The notes under the pieces are model-generated. The model saw nothing but the letters and a program-made list of their open reading frames with translations. It ran no database searches and was not told where the DNA came from. A program made the position numbers and the translations under genes. Shown here one piece after another: positions 60,306 to 64,000 of a stretch of DNA of 64,000 bases (position 1 is its first letter; each line of letters opens with the position of its first letter). Source of the stretch: JAHJDR01 sp964609965 (GTDB lineage: Bacteria > UBA10199 > JADGCS01); assembly GCA_964609965.1 (NCBI GenBank), contig CAZSTS010000002.1, positions 124,001 to 188,000 of the forward strand. Reading direction: 5' to 3'.

Positions 60306-62057
60306 ATGGTTTGTCGATCCGGTTTTGAAGCCAATCCCATTGAAATCATACGTCATTCTTGTGCACACATCATGGCTGATGCTGTGACAAAGCTCTTTCC
60401 TGAGGCCAAACCCACAATAGGTCCAGTGATCGAAGACGGGTTTTTCTATGATTTTGACTATCCCAAAGGTTTTACACTCGATGATTTAGAGGCCATTGAG
60501 GCTGAGATGAAAAAAATCATCAAGTCTAATTCCAAATTCGAGTGCATCGAAATGCCCAGGGATGAGGCTATTAAGTTTTTCAAAGATCGTGGTGATCCTT
60601 ATAAGGTAGAAATTATCGAAGGGCTTCCTGAAGGTGAACCTGTTACTTTGTACAAGCATGGAGATTTCACTGATTTGTGCAAAGGGCCTCATGTTAATTA
60701 CACAAAAAAGATAAAGGCCTATAAATTATTATCAGTGGCAGGGGCTTATTGGCGCGGTGACGAAAACAACGCCATGCTCCAGCGTATTTATGGCACAGCT
60801 TTTTCTAACAAAGAAGAATTAGAGATTTACCTCGCCAAATTAGAAGAAGCCAAAAAACGAGATCACCGTCGCATAGGCAAAGACCTCGATCTTTTTAGCA
60901 TCAATGATGCCATTGGTGGAGGCTTAGCTCTTTGGCATCCAAAGGGTGCTCGCATGCGCGACATTATCGAAACTTTTTGGAAAAAAGAGCATTACAAGGC
61001 TGGTTACGAACTTCTTTACACACCTCATATAGGCAAAGCACAATTATGGGAGACTAGTGGTCATCTTGGTTTTTATAATGAGAACATGTATTCACCCATG
61101 AATATCGATGAGACCGAGTATTACCTCAAGCCCATGAATTGCCCGTTTCACATTCTCGTCTACAAAGACAGGCAATGGTCATACCGAGAACTCCCCTGTC
61201 GGTGGGCTGAGTTTGGAACGGTTTATCGCTATGAACGTTCAGGTGTTCTTCATGGCTTGATGCGCGTCAGAGGGTTTACTCAAGACGATGCCCATATCAT
61301 TTGTACTAAAGAGCAAATGGCCGATGAGATCACGCGTGTTCTTAAGTTCAGTCTTTACATGTTAAAGTCTTTTGGATTTGATAAATATGAGCTTTACCTA
61401 GCGACTAAACCAGCAGAAAAATTTGTTGGAGAACCAGAGCAGTGGCAAAAAGCCGAGGATGCACTTCGTAAAGCGTTGGAGGCAGAAAAAATTGATTATC
61501 AAATGGATGAAGGTGGCGGTGCTTTTTATGGACCAAAGATCGATATCAAAATCGAAGATGCTATTGGTCGTAAATGGCAGTGCACAACCATTCAGTTTGA
61601 TTTTAATCTTTCTGAGCGTTTTGACCTGACTTACGTAGGAGTTGATGGACAAAAACACAGACCCTACATGGTGCACCGTGCTCTTCTTGGGTCTCTAGAG
61701 AGGTTTTTTGGTATTTTGATTGAGCATTATGCAGGGCATTTTCCATTATGGTTAGCGCCTGTGCAGCTTAAGGTTCTTTCAATTTCTGAAACTCAACATG
61801 ATTATGCAAAAAAGATTGCCGATGATTTATTGGCAAAAGGGTATCGAGTTGAAGTTGATTTAAGAAACGAAAAGATCGGACATAAGATTCGAGAAGCTCA
61901 GCTTCAGAAAATCCCTTACATGATTGTTTTGGGCAAAAAAGAGGTTGAAGATAAAAAGGTCAGTTTGCGACATCGCAAAGAGGGGGATTTAGGTTCAGTA
62001 ACCTTTGAAGGATTATTGGAACGACTTGAAAAAGAAAATAAGGTGGGTGTTAGTTAA
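60306..62057 (+). CDS. thrS: Threonyl-tRNA synthetase lacking the TGS domain
   Basis: Charges tRNA-Thr. At 583 aa it begins directly at the N2 editing domain: His17/His21 (HSCAHIM) and Cys125/His129 (LCKGPH) form the editing site, so editing of mis-acylated Ser should be intact. Catalytic-domain motifs are present: PMNCPFH (zinc Cys), ERSGVLHGLMRVRGFTQDDAH and HRALLGSLERFFGILIEH. The anticodon-binding domain follows. The usual N-terminal TGS domain of about 60 residues is missing, and the upstream DNA is spacer and tRNA, so it is not a frameshift. infC follows, as in many bacteria. Confidence 0.95.
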   Translation: MVCRSGFEANPIEIIRHSCAHIMADAVTKLFPEAKPTIGPVIEDGFFYDFDYPKGFTLDDLEAIEAEMKKIIKSNSKFECIEMPRDEAIKFFKDRGDPYKVEIIEGLPEGEPVTLYKHGDFTDLCKGPHVNYTKKIKAYKLLSVAGAYWRGDENNAMLQRIYGTAFSNKEELEIYLAKLEEAKKRDHRRIGKDLDLFSINDAIGGGLALWHPKGARMRDIIETFWKKEHYKAGYELLYTPHIGKAQLWETSGHLGFYNENMYSPMNIDETEYYLKPMNCPFHILVYKDRQWSYRELPCRWAEFGTVYRYERSGVLHGLMRVRGFTQDDAHIICTKEQMADEITRVLKFSLYMLKSFGFDKYELYLATKPAEKFVGEPEQWQKAEDALRKALEAEKIDYQMDEGGGAFYGPKIDIKIEDAIGRKWQCTTIQFDFNLSERFDLTYVGVDGQKHRPYMVHRALLGSLERFFGILIEHYAGHFPLWLAPVQLKVLSISETQHDYAKKIADDLLAKGYRVEVDLRNEKIGHKIREAQLQKIPYMIVLGKKEVEDKKVSLRHRKEGDLGSVTFEGLLERLEKENKVGVS

Positions 62058-62059
62058 GT

Positions 62060-62120
62060 AGAAACAGAAATTTGTTCTGTTTCTGCTTGTAGGGGCGACG
62101 CATGCTTCGCCCTTACCTAA
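62060..62120 (+). terminator. Hairpin after thrS and GTAGGGGCG repeat copy 3
   Basis: AGAAACAGAA/TTCTGTTTCT (62060-62084) forms a 10-bp stem 2 nt after the thrS stop, without a clear T-tract. GTAGGGGCGACGCATGCTTCGCCCTTAC (62090-62117), the third short copy of the GTAGGGGCG palindrome family, lies just before the infC ribosome-binding site. They may reduce read-through into infC. Confidence 0.45.
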
Positions 62121-62146
62121 TATTTCATCCAAATTAGGAGGTATTT

Positions 62147-62692
62147 ATTCGAATGCGTAGACCTGGAGGAAGAGGTTTTAGACCCCGATTAACAGGGCCA
62201 AGAATAAACGAGAGAATTCGTGTTCCAGAGATTCGAGTTATTGGATCTGATGGAGAACAAATTGGTGTTATGTCAACTCAAGAAGCCTTACGTAAGGCTC
62301 AAGATGAAGGTTACGACCTTGTAGAGATTTCACCAACAGTCAAACCGCCTGTGTGTAAAATCATGGATTATGGTAGGTATAAATACGAAAAGCAAAAACG
62401 TGAGCACGAAAGTAAGAAAAAACAAACAAAAGTTGTTGTCAAAGAAATCAAGCTTAGACCCAATACAGACAAGCACGATATTGAATTTAAAATGAATCAT
62501 GTACGGAGATTTTTAGAGCACAAAGATAAAGCAAAGATCACAGTTCAGTTTAGAGGTCGCGAGATGATGCACATGAATCGTGCTCGAGCTAATCTACAAA
62601 ATATTATTGATGCTTTGGCTGATGTTGCTGAGCTTGAAATGGCTCCCAAAATTGAAGGCAGAACATTATCCGTTATCTTAGCACCCAAATGA
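62147..62692 (+). CDS. infC: Translation initiation factor IF-3 (probable AUU start)
   Basis: IF-3 binds the 30S subunit and proofreads start codons. The protein has the IF-3 N-domain (INERIRVPEIRVIGSDGEQIGVMSTQEAL), the linker with the DYGRYKYE-KQK signature, and the C-domain (VKEIKLRPNTDKHDIEFKMNHVRRFLEHKDK...QFRGREMMH). AGGAGG (62136-62141) lies 5 nt before an in-frame ATT at 62147 and 11 nt before the ATG at 62153. Spacing favours ATT, the rare start codon through which IF-3 represses its own synthesis in E. coli. With ATT the protein is 181 aa, with ATG 179. rpmI-rplT do not follow, unlike in many genomes. Confidence 0.95.
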   Translation: MRMRRPGGRGFRPRLTGPRINERIRVPEIRVIGSDGEQIGVMSTQEALRKAQDEGYDLVEISPTVKPPVCKIMDYGRYKYEKQKREHESKKKQTKVVVKEIKLRPNTDKHDIEFKMNHVRRFLEHKDKAKITVQFRGREMMHMNRARANLQNIIDALADVAELEMAPKIEGRTLSVILAPK

Positions 62693-62694
62693 TC

Positions 62695-62714
62695 TCTCGT
62701 TAATCTTAACGAGA
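62695..62714. terminator. Hairpin between converging infC and the small secreted gene
   Basis: TCTCGTTA-ATCT-TAACGAGA: a perfect 8-bp stem starting 3 nt after the infC stop and overlapping the last codons of the minus-strand gene. It lacks a T-run on either strand. Confidence 0.4.
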
Positions 62715-62984
62715 AACACACATCTTATCATCGTATCTGCACTCGTTACTTGTGCAGATCCAAATGTTGTCCATTTCGTCACAAGCACAAAAACAAGACT
62801 TTTCATCGTTATTTTTTATTTTAATTAAAACAGGTGCATTTGAATTAAGATGATATGATATGGCGACTAATTCATCTATTTTATTGAGCGTTGTTGTGGC
62901 GTTGCCTTTGCTTCTTGCTTGAACTACAAAACTTAGTAAAACGATCATAATCAGGCTTGTCATATATATAATTACAATTTTCAT
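62706..62984 (-). CDS. Small Cys-rich secreted protein, 92 aa
   Basis: Not recognised. I chose the ATG at 62984 because GGGAG lies 6 nt upstream and it gives a clean signal peptide (MKIVIIYMTSLIMIVLLSFVVQA, cleavage near QARS). The mature part ends in a Cys-rich segment, CFCACDEMDNIWICTSNEC...KMC, with six Cys that could form disulfides in the periplasm or outside. Its stop lies inside the hairpin after infC. Confidence 0.6.
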   Translation of the reverse strand: MKIVIIYMTSLIMIVLLSFVVQARSKGNATTTLNKIDELVAISYHLNSNAPVLIKIKNNDEKSCFCACDEMDNIWICTSNECRYDDKMCVSR

Positions 62985-63212
62985 GCTGTTCTCCCAAGTT
63001 GAAAAGTTTTCTGATAAATATAATAGCAAGAAATGGACCATTCTTAAGATAATTTAACTTGTTAGAATTAGGGAAGAAATAGGTTTCTGAACGTGTTTCT
63101 TGGGTTTATGGCTGTCAAATGGCTGACGGGGGCTGTCTCGTTTTGAAAATACTTTTGACGAGGGTGAAAAGATCTTTTATCAGATTTCCCTAATTCAAAA
63201 TAAAGGAATTTT

Positions 63213-63467
63213 ATGAAAAAAGTACTATTTGTCATTCTTCTTCTCCTCATGGCTTCCACTTCATACGCCAAAGAAGAAACAAATGCTGTGATGTCAAAGA
63301 GCTGTGATGAAGCCAAGGTTAGAGAGCTCGCTGGCGAAGCCTTGATTAAAATAGTCCCTCAGGAATGGGCAGGGGGATTAAAAGGTTTCAACATCACTCT
63401 AGACACAAGCAAGCTGACTTTCGCAGATCTCACTAAAAAGATGATGGAAGCAGGCTGTTTTCAATAA
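63213..63467 (+). CDS. Small periplasmic protein, 84 aa, unknown function
   Basis: Not recognised. AAGGA lies 5 nt before the ATG. Signal peptide MKKVLFVILLLLMASTSYA, with cleavage before KEE. The mature part, about 65 residues, has two Cys (MSKSCDEAKVRELA and EAGCF) that may pair, and otherwise a short alpha/beta pattern. It is separated from the preceding minus-strand secreted gene by a divergent spacer in which I cannot pick a promoter. Confidence 0.65.
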   Translation: MKKVLFVILLLLMASTSYAKEETNAVMSKSCDEAKVRELAGEALIKIVPQEWAGGLKGFNITLDTSKLTFADLTKKMMEAGCFQ

Positions 63468-63615
63468 TAGTCAAGCTGTCTTCTGAAAAAAATCAATCAA
63501 AACACAAAGATACCTTTGTAAACAAATCGCACAACTTTTGCCTTGTTATGACGATGTAACACTCACAGGGCTGTTATTAGGCATACAGGACCCTTTTACA
63601 AAATTTATATTATGG

Positions 63616-63650
63616 ACACAAAGCTGCATGTATTCGCTTTGTGTTTTAAA
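63616..63650 (+). terminator. Hairpin downstream of the 84-aa gene
   Basis: ACACAAAGC/GCTTTGTGT, a perfect 9-bp stem with an 11-nt loop, followed by TTTT then A-rich DNA. It is a plausible weak intrinsic terminator 150 nt after the 63213 gene. The DNA between holds nothing else recognisable. Confidence 0.45.
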
Positions 63651-63664
63651 AAAACTATCGCGCA

Positions 63665-63692
63665 TTATGTCAACGCTTCGCTTTTGACATAA
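63665..63692. promoter_or_regulatory. Inverted repeat just before the last gene
   Basis: TTATGTCAA-CGCTTCGCTT-TTGACATAA: 9-bp perfect arms ending 8 nt before the ATG at 63701. It may be an operator or an RNA hairpin limiting initiation. The right arm contains TTGACA, but it is too close to the start to be that gene's -35. Confidence 0.4.
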
Positions 63693-63700
63693 GCTTAATT

Positions 63701-64000
63701 ATGGCTGCTTCACTCATACAAGGACTCCAAGCTGCTCCTGTTCATCTTGGTCAATTTATGGCCCATCTCATGCCTAGGGATTCGTCAACGGCAGCGTGTT
63801 TTGAACATTGTCAGATGGTTGACAGCGTTTTATCTGAACCACCAGAAGATGCAGAAGGCATACATTCTGTTAAAAATGTTAGGTCAACAGATGGAGGTCG
63901 GACACTTGTTTTGTTTAGACGAGCTGTAAGTTTGGAGGATCAAGCTGTGGCTCCTAGTTCTGCTTTAGGTGTTTCTTCTTATGAGTATGCCAAGATTCCC
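63701..64000 (+). CDS. Partial gene, N-terminal 100 residues, unrecognised
   Basis: An open frame from ATG at 63701 runs to the window end without a stop. It begins MAASLIQGLQAAPVHLGQF and continues with acidic and polar residues (VLSEPPEDAEGIHSV, RSTDGGRTLVLFRRAV) and a Ser/Ala-rich part near the cut end. It resembles no family I know. Its small-hydrophobic N-terminus is like those of the other lineage-specific proteins (40269, 45160, 52614). No Shine-Dalgarno; a hairpin sits just upstream. Confidence 0.55.
   Translation, partial: MAASLIQGLQAAPVHLGQFMAHLMPRDSSTAACFEHCQMVDSVLSEPPEDAEGIHSVKNVRSTDGGRTLVLFRRAVSLEDQAVAPSSALGVSSYEYAKIP

Overview
The window looks like chromosomal DNA of a Gram-negative, deltaproteobacterium-like bacterium of low to middling GC (about 40-45% by eye). 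The evidence is a SecDF/YajC translocase, a CarD regulator, a type IV prepilin peptidase, GatCA for transamidation-dependent tRNA charging, a futalosine-pathway menaquinone enzyme (MqnE), a membrane pyrophosphatase and MurA. I cannot place it below that level; a Bdellovibrionota, Myxococcota or uncultured 'delta' lineage would all fit. No phage, transposase, CRISPR or plasmid genes were recognised.

Region 1 (78-23112, all on the minus strand) is the unusual part. Five very large lineage-specific genes run right to left: a 553-aa charged protein, a 911-aa coiled-coil protein, a 1597-aa membrane-anchored AAA+ protein, a 1490-aa multi-membrane-segment protein with Gly/Pro repeats, and a 2788-aa membrane-anchored AAA+ protein. 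The 1597-aa and 2788-aa proteins share a homologous N-terminal region of about 600 residues, a membrane segment just before a Clp/HSP100-like ATPase module, and a homologous 5' leader. The 553- and 911-aa proteins begin with the same octapeptide MKRTLFTD, and the 2788-aa protein begins with a variant of it. I read the five as one multi-protein machine of unknown function, and as the best candidate here for an undescribed system.

Region 2 (23595-40219) is mostly core: aroC, gatC-gatA, pilD and carD; then tgt-yajC-secD-secF (tRNA modification and protein export); then prfA-prmC, a Cys/Met-metabolism PLP enzyme, murA and a HAD phosphatase, in tight series. Region 3 (40269-54497) mixes core genes (lon, hppA, SAM hydrolase-lipA, mqnE, a deacetylase) with minus-strand lineage-specific genes: two small ones at 40269 and 40883 that share a promoter-like motif, a 627-aa helical-repeat-like protein at 45160, and a 627-aa radical-SAM-like protein at 52614. 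Region 4 (54690-64000) carries purB-purL-purQ, tRNA-Val, thrS, infC (probable AUU start), two small secreted proteins, and the start of an unrecognised gene cut by the window end.

Intergenic DNA is distinctive. Nearly every gap contains blocks of short degenerate tandem words in at least eight families, plus three families of palindromic dispersed repeats. These blocks often run up to the start codon, and several core genes have no visible Shine-Dalgarno sequence.
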